From 20CM-2-65-7 sp035943355 (GTDB lineage: Bacteria > Gemmatimonadota > Gemmatimonadetes > Gemmatimonadales > GWC2-71-9), in the NCBI GenBank assembly GCA_035943355.1, contig DASZCG010000291.1:1-27859 (forward strand): a stretch of DNA of 27,859 nucleotides. The letters run 5' to 3'. The notes under the pieces were generated by a model. The model ran no database searches. It was given only the letters and a program-made list of their open reading frames with translations, and was not told the origin of the DNA. Positions 1 through 9,253 of the stretch are shown here, piece after piece (the stretch's first letter is position 1; every line of letters begins with the position of its first letter). The translations under genes and the position numbers were made by a program.

Positions 1-74
1 TCCGTGGCGTTGTAGATCTGAAGCGCCATGGCATAGGACAACTTCCATGCGGTCAGTCGTTCATAGGATGGCAT
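1..74 (-). CDS. Four-helix bundle protein (23S rRNA-IVP/S23 family), 5' part only
   Basis: An open frame starts at an ATG (72-74, minus strand) and runs off the window edge after 24 complete codons. The visible residues are MPSYERLTAWKLSYAMALQI followed by YNAT. The pattern of a short start, an aromatic residue, then L-x-x-W-K/Q and an amphipathic helix is the usual N-terminus of the small four-helix-bundle family once named after the 23S rRNA intervening-sequence protein. These proteins are about 115-130 aa and their role is unknown. No good Shine-Dalgarno is visible. The gene lies after the rpmA terminator, so it probably has its own transcription signal. The call rests on a short N-terminal match only; the missing C-terminus would decide it. 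Confidence 0.5.
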   Translation of the reverse strand, partial: MPSYERLTAWKLSYAMALQIYNAT

Positions 75-111
75 GACCAAATCTGGCGTTAGGTCGGAGT
101 TAGTCAGTACC

Positions 112-143
112 AAATAAAAACGGCAGGGCTCGAAACCCTGCCG
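112..143 (-). terminator. Rho-independent terminator after rpmA
   Basis: Positions 121-143 hold a perfect 8-bp inverted repeat (CGGCAGGG / CCCTGCCG) around a 7-nt loop. Read on the minus strand it is followed directly by a T-rich tract (TTTTTATTTG, 111-120). It lies 22 nt past the rpmA stop. Stem plus U-tract make this the clearest intrinsic terminator in the window, closing the rng-rplU-rpmA block. Confidence 0.9.
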
Positions 144-165
144 CCATTGCCGCCCCTGCCGCCCC

Positions 166-444
166 TTAGTTCTTCGCCGCCTCTTTCATCGCAACCGGAT
201 ACACGCTCACCTGAAAGCGTTGCTTGTTCTTGTGCTCGAATTTGACGTGCCCGTCGATGGTCGTGAACAGCGTGTCGTTCGAGGCGCGCCGCACGTTCTT
301 TCCCGGATGGAACTTGGTGCCGCGCTGAATGACGATGATGGTCCCGGCCCGCACGAATTCCCCGCCGAACCGCTTCACGCCGAGGTACTTCGGATTCGAG
401 TCGCGCCCGTTGCGCGAAGAGCCGACACCTTTCTTATGAGCCAT
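166..444 (-). CDS. rpmA: 50S ribosomal protein L27
   Basis: This 92-aa protein begins MAHKKGVGSSRNGRDSNPK, the conserved basic N-terminus of L27 that reaches toward the peptidyl-transferase centre of the 50S subunit. The rest follows the family closely: YLGVKRFGGEFVRAG, then IIVIQRGTKFHPG, then a C-terminal basic barrel. It lacks the cleavable N-terminal extension typical of Firmicutes L27, because the protein starts directly at MAHKKG. It sits 7 nt after rplU, the near-universal partner, and is followed by an intrinsic terminator, so it is the last gene of the operon. The length is normal and nothing looks broken. Confidence 0.97.
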   Translation of the reverse strand: MAHKKGVGSSRNGRDSNPKYLGVKRFGGEFVRAGTIIVIQRGTKFHPGKNVRRASNDTLFTTIDGHVKFEHKNKQRFQVSVYPVAMKEAAKN

Positions 445-451
445 GCTATCC

Positions 452-769
452 TCAGCCGACCTTCACGTCGGCGATCTTGATCTCGGTGAAGTCCTGCCGG
501 TGCCCCGCCTTGCGCCGGTATCCGGTACGGCGCGCGAACCGGAAGATCCGAATCTTCTTGCCCTTGCCATGCCGTACCACTTCGGCGGTCACCGTGGCGC
601 CTTTGACCTTGGGCGTGCCGGTCTGGATACTCTTGCCATCGCTCGTGACGAGCACCTGATCGAACGAGACCTCATCCCCCGGCTTCGCATCGAGCAGCGG
701 GACCTTGATCGTAACACCCGGCTCGGCGCGGAACTGGCCGCCACCGGTGGTGAAGATTGCGTATGACAT
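452..769 (-). CDS. rplU: 50S ribosomal protein L21
   Basis: This 105-aa protein starts MSYAIFTTGGGQFRAEPG, the standard L21 N-terminus (YAI..TGGKQ.RV..G; here GGGQFR). It ends with the L21 signature region IRIFRFARRTGYRRKAGHRQ. L21 binds 23S rRNA in the large subunit. It lies between rng (34 nt upstream) and rpmA (7 nt downstream), an order shared with several phyla. One small change is GGGQ in place of the usual GGKQ. No strong Shine-Dalgarno precedes the ATG; the closest is an AGG about 13 nt upstream. Length is normal. Confidence 0.97.
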   Translation of the reverse strand: MSYAIFTTGGGQFRAEPGVTIKVPLLDAKPGDEVSFDQVLVTSDGKSIQTGTPKVKGATVTAEVVRHGKGKKIRIFRFARRTGYRRKAGHRQDFTEIKIADVKVG

Positions 770-778
770 AGGGCGCGG

Positions 779-807
779 AACCTAAATGGACACTTGGGCT
801 TAGTCAA
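779..807 (-). promoter_or_regulatory. Possible internal promoter for rplU-rpmA
   Basis: On the minus strand TTGACT (802-807, overlapping the rng stop codon) is followed after 17 bp by TAGGTT (779-784). The -35 matches the sigma70 consensus at 5 of 6 positions, the -10 at only 3 of 6. A start about 7 nt downstream would leave almost no leader before the rplU ATG at 769, which weakens the case. Offered as a candidate only. Confidence 0.25.
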
Positions 808-2411
808 GCGACCGCGTACTGCTCGGTGACATCCCGCCCCGCCGGTCGAGCCATCATCCGGAACTCATCCAGCCGCATCATCGGATCGTCGCGCACTTCG
901 AGCTCGAGGCCTGTCTGCTTCTCCAGTTGTCGCAGGAAGTTAGGCTCCTGCTCCACGAGGTACAGCGCGACTTCGGGATGCAAGCGTACCGACAGCTGCC
1001 GTTCCTTATGATCGGCGCCCGCCCGTCTCAGCGACCGCTCCATGCGCCGGACCACGACTTCCGGCCGGAAGACGCGGCCGGTCCCCGTGCAGGTCGGGCA
1101 TTCCGTCGTCATCGACTGCCAGAGCGATGGCCGGACACGCTGGCGCGTCATCTCGATCAGACCCAGCTCGGACACCGCGAACGCTCGTGTCCGGGCGCGG
1201 TCGCGGCCGAGGTGCGTGCGCAGCTCCTGCAGCACCTTGTCGCGGTTCGACTTGGTCTCCATGTCGATGAAGTCGACCACGATGATCCCGCCGATGTCGC
1301 GCAGCCGGAGCTGCCGGGCGACCTCGCGGGAGGCCTCGAGGTTGGTGCGCAGAATCGTACTCTCGGGATCGCGCTTGCCGGTGTAGCGGCCCGTATTTAC
1401 GTCGATCGAGATCAACGCCTCCGTCGGCTGGATGATCAGATAGCCGCCCGTCGGCAGGTCCACCCGCTGCTTGAACAGGTTCCGGATCTCCGCCTCGATG
1501 TCGTACGCATCGAAGAGCGGAGCCTCGTCGTGATACATCTTGACCTTGGGCAGCAGCTCTGGATCGATCTGCTTGAGGTACTGCTCCACCTCGTTGTAGA
1601 GCAGCTTGGAGTCGACGAGCAGCAGATCGACCTTGTCCGACAAGAGATCGCGCACGATGCCCCGCGTGAGGCTGGTCTCGCGCTGGACGAGCTGGGGGGC
1701 GCGACCTGACGACGCCTTGCGCTTGATCTTCTTCCAGAGTCCCAGCAGGTGGTCGATCTCCCGCTTACAGCTCGCCTCGGTCAGGTCGTCGGCGACGGTG
1801 CGAATGATCCAGCCGCCCGAATCGGCCGGGACGAGCTTGCTGACCATGTCGCGCAGCCGGGCGCGCTGCTCACGCGCTTCGATCTTGCGGGACACACCGA
1901 CCTTGGAGGCGAACGGCATGTAGACCAGGAACCGGCCGGCGAGCGAGACCTGCGCGGTGACGCGCGGGCCCTTGGTGCCGATGGCTTCTTTGATGACTTG
2001 GACGAGCTTGGTTTGACCGCGCTTCAGCTCGTCGGCGATGTTGGGGGCCTGACGGCGGCGCGACCGGGGCGGGCCGCGTCGAGTCGCAACGGCTTTCCCG
2101 TTTCCTTCGCCATTCCCGTTCCCGTTTTCCTCGTCGGCGTCGTCAGCCTCACCCGCACGCTCTTCGGGATCTTCGTCTTCGTCGGCCTCGATCAGGTCGG
2201 AGGCGTGCAGGAAGGCGCTTTTTTCAGCGCCGATGTCCACGAAGGCGGCCTGGATGCCGGGCAAGACAGCTTCGACTTTGCCGACATAGATGTCGCCAAC
2301 CGAACGGCGGGAGTCAGGGCGGTCGACCAGGAGTTCAACAAGACGGTCGTCCTCGAGAATGGCCACGCGGGTCTCCCGCGGGCTTCCGCTGATCAGAATC
2401 TCGCGCTTCAA
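804..2411 (-). CDS. rng: Ribonuclease G/E (Rne/Rng family)
   Basis: This 535-aa endoribonuclease cleaves single-stranded RNA in rRNA maturation and mRNA turnover. An S1 RNA-binding domain (about 37-72, resuming near 123-165) is split by an acidic then Gly/Asn-rich and basic insertion (about 75-121). The catalytic pair is Asp337 (SIDVNTG) and Asp380 (VVDFIDM). The zinc-link motif CPTC is at 438-441. The spacings 337-380-438 equal those of E. coli RNase E (303-346-404), so the core is intact. The protein stops soon after the small domain, with no long disordered degradosome-scaffold tail, so RNase G is the better name. The start codon is TTG, supported by GAGGG 8 nt upstream and by the family N-terminus. 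It probably heads the rng-rplU-rpmA operon. Confidence 0.95.
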   Translation of the reverse strand: MKREILISGSPRETRVAILEDDRLVELLVDRPDSRRSVGDIYVGKVEAVLPGIQAAFVDIGAEKSAFLHASDLIEADEDEDPEERAGEADDADEENGNGNGEGNGKAVATRRGPPRSRRRQAPNIADELKRGQTKLVQVIKEAIGTKGPRVTAQVSLAGRFLVYMPFASKVGVSRKIEAREQRARLRDMVSKLVPADSGGWIIRTVADDLTEASCKREIDHLLGLWKKIKRKASSGRAPQLVQRETSLTRGIVRDLLSDKVDLLLVDSKLLYNEVEQYLKQIDPELLPKVKMYHDEAPLFDAYDIEAEIRNLFKQRVDLPTGGYLIIQPTEALISIDVNTGRYTGKRDPESTILRTNLEASREVARQLRLRDIGGIIVVDFIDMETKSNRDKVLQELRTHLGRDRARTRAFAVSELGLIEMTRQRVRPSLWQSMTTECPTCTGTGRVFRPEVVVRRMERSLRRAGADHKERQLSVRLHPEVALYLVEQEPNFLRQLEKQTGLELEVRDDPMMRLDEFRMMARPAGRDVTEQYAVA

Positions 2412-2419
2412 AGCAGTTA

Positions 2420-2424
2420 CCCTC
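2420..2424 (-). promoter_or_regulatory. Ribosome binding site supporting the TTG start of rng
   Basis: GAGGG on the minus strand ends 8 nt before the TTG start codon (2409-2411). No ATG or GTG in frame fits the RNase G N-terminus, so this site decides the start. Confidence 0.7.
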
Positions 2425-2427
2425 GCG

Positions 2428-2451
2428 CCCCTGCGGGAAGCACCCGTGGGG
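2428..2451 (-). other. GC-rich hairpin in the rng leader
   Basis: On the minus strand CCCC-A-CGGG, a 5-nt loop (TGCTT), then CCCG-CA-GGGG form two 4-bp stems separated by a small internal loop. It lies 3 nt upstream of the rng Shine-Dalgarno. RNase E genes in Proteobacteria are autoregulated through leader hairpins; whether this stem acts so is inference. There is no U-tract, so it is not a normal terminator. Confidence 0.4.
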
Positions 2452-2585
2452 GAGCCTGTGGTTATCCCAGCAATAGTCCAACTCGCCCGGTGCTACGGGG
2501 AGTGAGATGATTCGATTGGAAAGGCGGCTGAGAGGCGCCAAAGCCCAATGCATGAGGGCAAAGCTAGGATGAGACGAGACTTAGG

Positions 2586-3812
2586 TCAATCTATCAGACT
2601 GCCCAGGAGCTGCCGGGCGATGACAATGCGCTGAATCTCGCTCGTTCCTTCCCCGATTTCGCAGATCTTGGCGTCGCGCATCATCCGCTCGACCGGGTAC
2701 TCCGTGGTGTATCCGTAGCCCCCGTGGAGCTGCACGGCCTTGGTCGTCGCCCGCATCCCCAGCTCCGAGGCGTACAGCTTGGCCATCGCCGCTTCTTTCT
2801 TGAACGGATAGCCGTGCTGCTTCAGCCAGGCCGCGTGATACACGAGCTGCTTGGCGGCTTCGATCTCCGTCGCCATGTCCGCCAGGGCAAAATGCACCCC
2901 CTGGAAGCTCGCGATCGGCCGGCCGAACTGCTTGCGCGTGGACGTGTAGGTGAGGCACTCCTCCAGCGCGCCTTCCGCCAGGCCGAGCGCGAGCGCCGCG
3001 ATACCGATGCGACCGCCGTCGAGCGTGTGCAGGAACTGGCGGAAACCGTTGTTCACGGTCCCCAGAACGTTCTCCTTCGGCACCCTCGCATCCTGGAAGA
3101 TCAACTCGCGCGTGTCCGACGCCCGCCACCCCAGCTTGTCTTCCTTCTTTCCGGACAGGACGCCTCGGTTCTTGGGCAGCTCGCTCTCTGCGGCATGCCC
3201 AATCCCGACCCGCTTCGTCTCTTCGAGGTCGCAGGTGTCCTTGGTGACGATGAACGCCGTGATGCCCTGCGTGCGTTTGGCGGATGCGTCGGTTCGGGCG
3301 GTGACGCAGAAGATCTCCCCGACGCCGGCGTGCGTGATGAAGATCTTCGATCCATTCAACACGTAGTAATCGCCGCGATCGACCGCGGTCGTCTTGGTAC
3401 CGCCGGCGTCGGAGCCTGCGCCGGGCTCGGTGAGCCCGAAGCCGCCGAGCACCTTGCCAGCCGCAAGGAACGGCACGAACCGCCGTTTCTGCTCGTCGGT
3501 GCCGAAATCCATGATCGGCGACGTGGCCAGCGTGGTATGGGCACTGACCGTGATGGCGTGACTGGCATCGACCCTGGCGAGCTCGTGGATGACCGTGATG
3601 TACGAGAGGTAATCCATTCCTGAGCCGCCCAACTCCTCCGGCCACGGAATCCCGAACAGCCCGAGCTCGGCCATTTGCTTGACGTTGTCCCAGGGAAAGC
3701 GGCTCTCGAGATCGTATTGGCGGGCGGTCGGCTTGACGACGGTTTTCGCGAAGTCGCGAACCATCTCGCGGACCTGGAGATGGTGGTCGGAGAAATAGAG
3801 GCTGTCGTGCAT
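2586..3812 (-). CDS. Acyl-CoA dehydrogenase (short-chain/butyryl-CoA type)
   Basis: This 408-aa FAD enzyme oxidises acyl-CoA to trans-2-enoyl-CoA and passes electrons to electron-transfer flavoprotein. The three domains are an N-terminal helical part (about 1-118), a middle beta domain (about 122-245) with signature GGFGLTEPGAGSDAGG at 123-138, and a C-terminal helical domain (about 255-405). The second signature, QLHGGYGYTTEYPVERMMRD, is at 361-380. The catalytic base is Glu388 in EIGEGTSEIQR, the position used by short- and medium-chain enzymes but not by isovaleryl-CoA dehydrogenase. An extra stretch of about 20 residues (about 204-221) precedes the conserved KKEDKLGWRASDT. The gene starts 12 nt after the recQ stop, so the two are probably co-transcribed. 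Substrate chain length cannot be fixed from sequence. Confidence 0.93.
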   Translation of the reverse strand: MHDSLYFSDHHLQVREMVRDFAKTVVKPTARQYDLESRFPWDNVKQMAELGLFGIPWPEELGGSGMDYLSYITVIHELARVDASHAITVSAHTTLATSPIMDFGTDEQKRRFVPFLAAGKVLGGFGLTEPGAGSDAGGTKTTAVDRGDYYVLNGSKIFITHAGVGEIFCVTARTDASAKRTQGITAFIVTKDTCDLEETKRVGIGHAAESELPKNRGVLSGKKEDKLGWRASDTRELIFQDARVPKENVLGTVNNGFRQFLHTLDGGRIGIAALALGLAEGALEECLTYTSTRKQFGRPIASFQGVHFALADMATEIEAAKQLVYHAAWLKQHGYPFKKEAAMAKLYASELGMRATTKAVQLHGGYGYTTEYPVERMMRDAKICEIGEGTSEIQRIVIARQLLGSLID

Positions 3813-3824
3813 CCCGAAATATGA

Positions 3825-4952
3825 TCAGGGCTCGCCGAAGTACTCCAGTATCAATTGGCGATGATTTGTCCGAGACTCGACATAGTTTTTCATGGCGGGA
3901 TCGATGTTGCCCCAGGCGAAGTCCTCGCGCCGCCAGAGAATCACGCAGTCCGCAACCGTGCCGTCCCTGCCGCCCCTGCCGGCCTCCTGGTAATAGGCCT
4001 CGAGCGTCGGCGGCGGACCCCAGTGGAGTACCTGACGCACATCCGGTTTGTCGATCCCCATGCCGAAGGCACTGGTGGCGACGATGACGCCGACGCGATC
4101 GGCCAGAAAGGCGCGCAGCACCCGGCGACGCACTCCGGCGCTCAGCCCGGCGTGGTAGGGAGCGGCGCGAATGCTCGTCCGCAGCAGCGCCCGCGTCACG
4201 AGCTCGGTCAGCCGGCGCGTGGGCGTGTAGATGAGCGACGCACCGGATGCCCGTTGTACCCGCTGACGGATGACGGCGAAGCGTTCGCGATCGTCGCGGA
4301 TGCGGCGTGTCGCGAAGGCAAGATTGGGCCGGTCGAACGAGGTGACGATGACGGCGGCGTCCGGCATCCGCAGCACGCGCAGGATGTCGGTGCGAGCGGC
4401 CAGTGTTGCGCTCCCGGTCAATGCGATGGTGGGCGGATGGCCGAGGCGCGAACGATAGACGCCGATGCGGCGATAGAGTGGACGGAATTCGCTGCCCCAT
4501 TCCGTGATGCAGTGGGCTTCATCGATCGCGAGGAGCGCGACCGTGGTGTGGGCGGCGCACAGCCTCCGCGTCAGCGACGGCAGCCGCTCCGGCGCGCAAT
4601 ACAGCAATGAGACCTTTCCGCGGGTGGCGGCATCCAACACGACGCGCCGCTGGGCGGCGTCCAGCTGACTGTTCACGTAGGCCGCCGCGATGCCGCGGCG
4701 CCGCAGCCCGCCAACCTGATCCTGCATCAATGCGATGAGCGGTGAGACGACCACCGTGAGGCCGGCACCCATCAACGCGGGCACTTGATAGCACAGTGAC
4801 TTCCCCGCTCCCGTCGGCAGTACGGCGAGGACGTTCCGGCCCGAGAGCAGCGGGCCGAGCACTTTGAGCTGGTGGGTGCGGAAGCGGGGATGACCGAAGC
4901 GCTCTGTTAAAACTCGTCGTGCGTCATCGAGATGCCCGTTGAACGTCGGCAC
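3825..4952 (-). CDS. recQ: RecQ-family DNA helicase, helicase core only
   Basis: This 375-aa protein has all RecQ SF2 helicase motifs: motif 0 FRTHQ (24-28), Walker A PTGAGKS (46-52), DEAH (144-147), motif III GSAT (180-183), motif V region ATSAFGMGIDKPDV, and motif VI QEAGRGGRDG (322-331). RecQ unwinds DNA 3'-5' during recombination and repair. E. coli RecQ has about 609 aa with a zinc-binding/winged-helix RQC region and an HRDC domain. Here the frame stops after RQLILEYFGEP, the point just before the zinc-binding cysteines of family members, so RQC and HRDC are absent. No remnant follows, since the acyl-CoA dehydrogenase starts 12 nt later. The start is a GTG at 4950-4952; no ATG fits. It diverges from the prolyl oligopeptidase gene with a 73-nt gap in which I see no convincing promoter. 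Confidence 0.88.
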   Translation of the reverse strand: MPTFNGHLDDARRVLTERFGHPRFRTHQLKVLGPLLSGRNVLAVLPTGAGKSLCYQVPALMGAGLTVVVSPLIALMQDQVGGLRRRGIAAAYVNSQLDAAQRRVVLDAATRGKVSLLYCAPERLPSLTRRLCAAHTTVALLAIDEAHCITEWGSEFRPLYRRIGVYRSRLGHPPTIALTGSATLAARTDILRVLRMPDAAVIVTSFDRPNLAFATRRIRDDRERFAVIRQRVQRASGASLIYTPTRRLTELVTRALLRTSIRAAPYHAGLSAGVRRRVLRAFLADRVGVIVATSAFGMGIDKPDVRQVLHWGPPPTLEAYYQEAGRGGRDGTVADCVILWRREDFAWGNIDPAMKNYVESRTNHRQLILEYFGEP

Positions 4953-5025
4953 GTCTCAAGGATTATCGTCCTCGGGCGGAAGACCCCCTACCCCAAAAGC
5001 GCGGAGACGGTCACGTTTACGCCTC

Positions 5026-7191
<2,166 letters not shown>

Positions 7192-7222
7192 GAGACTCCT
7201 CCACCGACCCCGCTCGGGAGCT

Positions 7223-7540
7223 CTAGCTCGCGTCCTTCCAGTCGATTGGATACACGCGGCCACACTCGTTGCATTTCGCGTCCTTCATGCCTTCCGGAAT
7301 GACCGCGCGCGCGGCGCAGCCCGGGCACACGAGGTGCGGTTGCCGCACCACACTCCACGCGGTCGGCCGCTGGCCGCGGATGTCGAGGTCCTTTTTGGGA
7401 ATGCGAATCTCGACGTGGTGCACGTCCACCACGACGTAGTCTTTGCCGCCGTCTTCGGCGACGCGGTACCAGGCGCCGCGACGCAGTCCCTGCCCTTCCG
7501 CCCGATCACCGCGACTGCGTGCCCACCCCATGTCAGCCAT
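7223..7540 (-). CDS. Small zinc-ribbon protein, function unknown
   Basis: This 105-aa protein has a predicted beta-rich middle (WYRVAEDGGKDYVVVDVHHV) and a C-terminal zinc ribbon made of two CxxC pairs: Cys72/Cys75 (CPGC) and Cys90/Cys93 (CNEC). I do not recognise a named family. The start ATG overlaps the stop of the GroES-like gene by 8 nt (ATGGCTGA), so the two are very likely co-translated and may act together. It could be an RNA- or protein-binding accessory factor; no enzyme motif is present. The gene converges on the prolyl oligopeptidase gene with 31 nt between the stops. Confidence 0.8.
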   Translation of the reverse strand: MADMGWARSRGDRAEGQGLRRGAWYRVAEDGGKDYVVVDVHHVEIRIPKKDLDIRGQRPTAWSVVRQPHLVCPGCAARAVIPEGMKDAKCNECGRVYPIDWKDAS

Positions 7541-7898
7541 GCTTCCCCCGTACGAGTACGAGAATCGCAGCCTGCGGCACGACGAGATACGTCTTTCCTT
7601 CGAACGTGATCTCGACCGCGGCCTTGCGGAAGAACAACGCGTAATCGCCCATCTCGGCTTGCATGGGCAGGTACTTCACGTCCGCTCCGTGGATCTTCCA
7701 CGGCTCCTCATCCATGCTCGCGGGCTCGGCCATCGGCGTGCCCGGGCCGGTCGCGATGATGCGACCACCCTGTACCTGCCTGCCTTCGATGGCGGAGGGT
7801 GGCAAATAGAGACCCACGTTGGTGCGCTCTTCCCCCTCCTCGGGAGCGATGAGCACACGATCCCCCACGACGATCAAACGCTTCTGGTCATCCGACAC
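7533..7898 (-). CDS. GroES-like co-chaperonin (Cpn10 family), stand-alone paralogue
   Basis: This 121-aa protein carries the Cpn10 core: VVGDRVLIAPEEGEERTNVG, then LYLPPSA where the GroEL-binding mobile loop ends (IVL in GroES, LYL here), then GGRIIATGPG, and a C-terminal strand ending AILVLV. Family members are usually about 95-100 aa; this one is longer by an acidic/Trp-containing stretch (about 55-72). No groEL is adjacent, so it is either a second co-chaperonin or a GroES fold put to another use. The start is GTG with weak ribosome binding signals. A 28-codon frame with a better Shine-Dalgarno overlaps the start (see findings), so the N-terminus is uncertain. Confidence 0.85.
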   Translation of the reverse strand: MSDDQKRLIVVGDRVLIAPEEGEERTNVGLYLPPSAIEGRQVQGGRIIATGPGTPMAEPASMDEEPWKIHGADVKYLPMQAEMGDYALFFRKAAVEITFEGKTYLVVPQAAILVLVRGKHG

Positions 7899-7974
7899 AC
7901 CGCGATGAGTAGCGCCGTTTGGGCATTTTGCGCAAGTCGCAGGGTACCAGTGACCTCCATCACGCTCCCTTTGC

Positions 7975-8001
7975 TTGACTTGTCCGAGCGCGTTTTATAA
8001 C
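7975..8001 (+). promoter_or_regulatory. Candidate sigma70-type promoter for the membrane protein/VWA operon
   Basis: TTGACT (7975-7980) and TATAAC (7996-8001) are separated by 15 bp, somewhat shorter than the usual 16-18. Each hexamer matches consensus at 5 of 6 positions. A start near 8008 fits the downstream ATG at 8036 and rules out the upstream ATG at 8003. The AT-rich -10 stands out from the GC-rich surroundings. Confidence 0.45.
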
Positions 8002-8026
8002 AATGTGCCCGCCGGCCACCCTCTCT

Positions 8027-8030
8027 GGAG
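8027..8030 (+). promoter_or_regulatory. Ribosome binding site of the membrane protein gene
   Basis: GGAG lies 5 nt before the ATG at 8036. It supports this start over the in-frame ATG at 8003, which has no such site and would lie upstream of the predicted transcript start. Confidence 0.6.
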
Positions 8031-8035
8031 CGCCT

Positions 8036-9253
8036 ATGCAAGACCTCGCCGCACAAAACCAACAGTGGAGTTTCGTCCTCCAACAGCTCGTGCAGTGGGT
8101 GGTCGCTGGCGTGGCGTGGATTGTCCCGTTCCAGAACAACGTGTTCTCAGTCGTGCTCCGGGGCCAGACCTTTTGGGAGCTCGCCGGCAGCTCGGTCCTG
8201 CTGTTGCTGCCCGCGGGTGTGTTCATCGCCGGGATGTGGGGCACGATGGTGTCCCTGTACACGATCCCGTTTCGCCTGGGACGCTCCGTCACCTTGATGC
8301 AATCGGTCGCGCTGGCGTGGTGGGACGCGCTGCGCATGGTGTGGTTCTACTGGGCCGGGTTGGTGCGCTTCCTGATCGTCCTCATCGGGTGGGTGTGGGG
8401 CTTGATCAAGTTGAGCGGGCGACTCGTCGTGGGCACGATCAAAGGCGCGATCACCTCGCCGCTTGCCGTGCTCGACGCGACCTCACGCCGCCCCGGCGTT
8501 CCCTGGCCCGCGTTCTTCCTGCTCGTCATCTGGTCGATGGTCGAGGGGACTATCTTCACGTTTACGCTGCGGCCCACGATCAGCGAGCTGCTGGCGGACC
8601 TGACCGGATACGAGGTCAACGGCTTTGCCCTGATCGTGATGCTGTGGCTGTTCCTCACCATCATCATCGCGGGCAGTTTTGCGTGCATTCAGGTGCTCAA
8701 TGACGCGATCAAGGAGCGCCAGACCGGCAATATCATCTTCATGATCCTGGTCGAGATCTCCGTCGCGATGTTCGAGGTGTTGTTCCTGTATCGCGAGCTG
8801 GTCGACGCCATGACGCCGTGGCTCGCGCAACAGGGCGTCCAGCTCGGCATCATCGGTACCATCGCGCTGGCATTCATGGGGTGGGTCGGCGTGCGCGGCA
8901 TGACGTGGTTCCTGTTCGGCCGTTTCGGCGCGCCGGCTTTGATCTCGCTGCTCGGCCGCCAACCGCTGGAGATCGCAGGCGGCGGTCCCGCACCCGCACC
9001 GCAGATGACCGACTACTGGAAGGGTCCGATCGCCGCACTCAAGGCCGAGCGCGAATGGTTCCGGAAGGAGGCACGCGAGCTGTTCGAGCTGGTGTCCCTG
9101 CCGGTGCTGCAGGTCGTGGCCGCGGGACTGAACTTCCTGTTCGTCCTCTTCACCGGCCGCGGCCATTTCACGCTGCCGTTCAAGTCGATCGACGAGGTGC
9201 TCTCGGCTACGCACTTCCCCGCTCGGGTGAGCGGCGAGGTGGCCCGACCATGA
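8036..9253 (+). CDS. Multipass membrane protein, function unknown
   Basis: This 405-aa protein has about six or seven hydrophobic helices, for example SSVLLLLPAGVFIAGMWG, WAGLVRFLIVLIGWVWGL, FFLLVIWSMVEGTIFTFTL, LIVMLWLFLTIIIAGSFACI, IFMILVEISVAMFEVLFLY and GIIGTIALAFMGWVGVRG. A cytosolic-looking charged segment near the C-terminus (WKGPIAALKAEREWFRKEAR) precedes a last hydrophobic stretch. I recognise no family, and no transporter or enzyme motif. The stop overlaps the start of the VWA-like lipoprotein gene by 4 nt (ATGA), so the two are coupled. The start at 8036 is chosen from its GGAG site and the promoter position. Confidence 0.8.
   Translation: MQDLAAQNQQWSFVLQQLVQWVVAGVAWIVPFQNNVFSVVLRGQTFWELAGSSVLLLLPAGVFIAGMWGTMVSLYTIPFRLGRSVTLMQSVALAWWDALRMVWFYWAGLVRFLIVLIGWVWGLIKLSGRLVVGTIKGAITSPLAVLDATSRRPGVPWPAFFLLVIWSMVEGTIFTFTLRPTISELLADLTGYEVNGFALIVMLWLFLTIIIAGSFACIQVLNDAIKERQTGNIIFMILVEISVAMFEVLFLYRELVDAMTPWLAQQGVQLGIIGTIALAFMGWVGVRGMTWFLFGRFGAPALISLLGRQPLEIAGGGPAPAPQMTDYWKGPIAALKAEREWFRKEARELFELVSLPVLQVVAAGLNFLFVLFTGRGHFTLPFKSIDEVLSATHFPARVSGEVARP

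Noticed and set aside
2456..2585. Terminator for the acyl-CoA dehydrogenase gene in the rng upstream region
   Set aside because: Only short imperfect GC stems are present and no T-tract follows, so I make no call.
2581..4500. A 639-codon open frame on the minus strand, spanning the acyl-CoA dehydrogenase and part of recQ
   Set aside because: It is Arg/Pro/Gly-rich, has no domain, and runs in a different frame over two clear genes. Long shadow frames are expected at this GC content.
4939..5025. N-terminal extension of the prolyl oligopeptidase to a TTG at 4939
   Set aside because: It would put 29 basic, low-complexity residues before a good signal peptide and overlap the recQ start.
4953..5025. 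Divergent promoter between recQ and the prolyl oligopeptidase gene
   Set aside because: A promoter must exist nearby, but I could not find a -35/-10 pair better than chance in these 73 nt.
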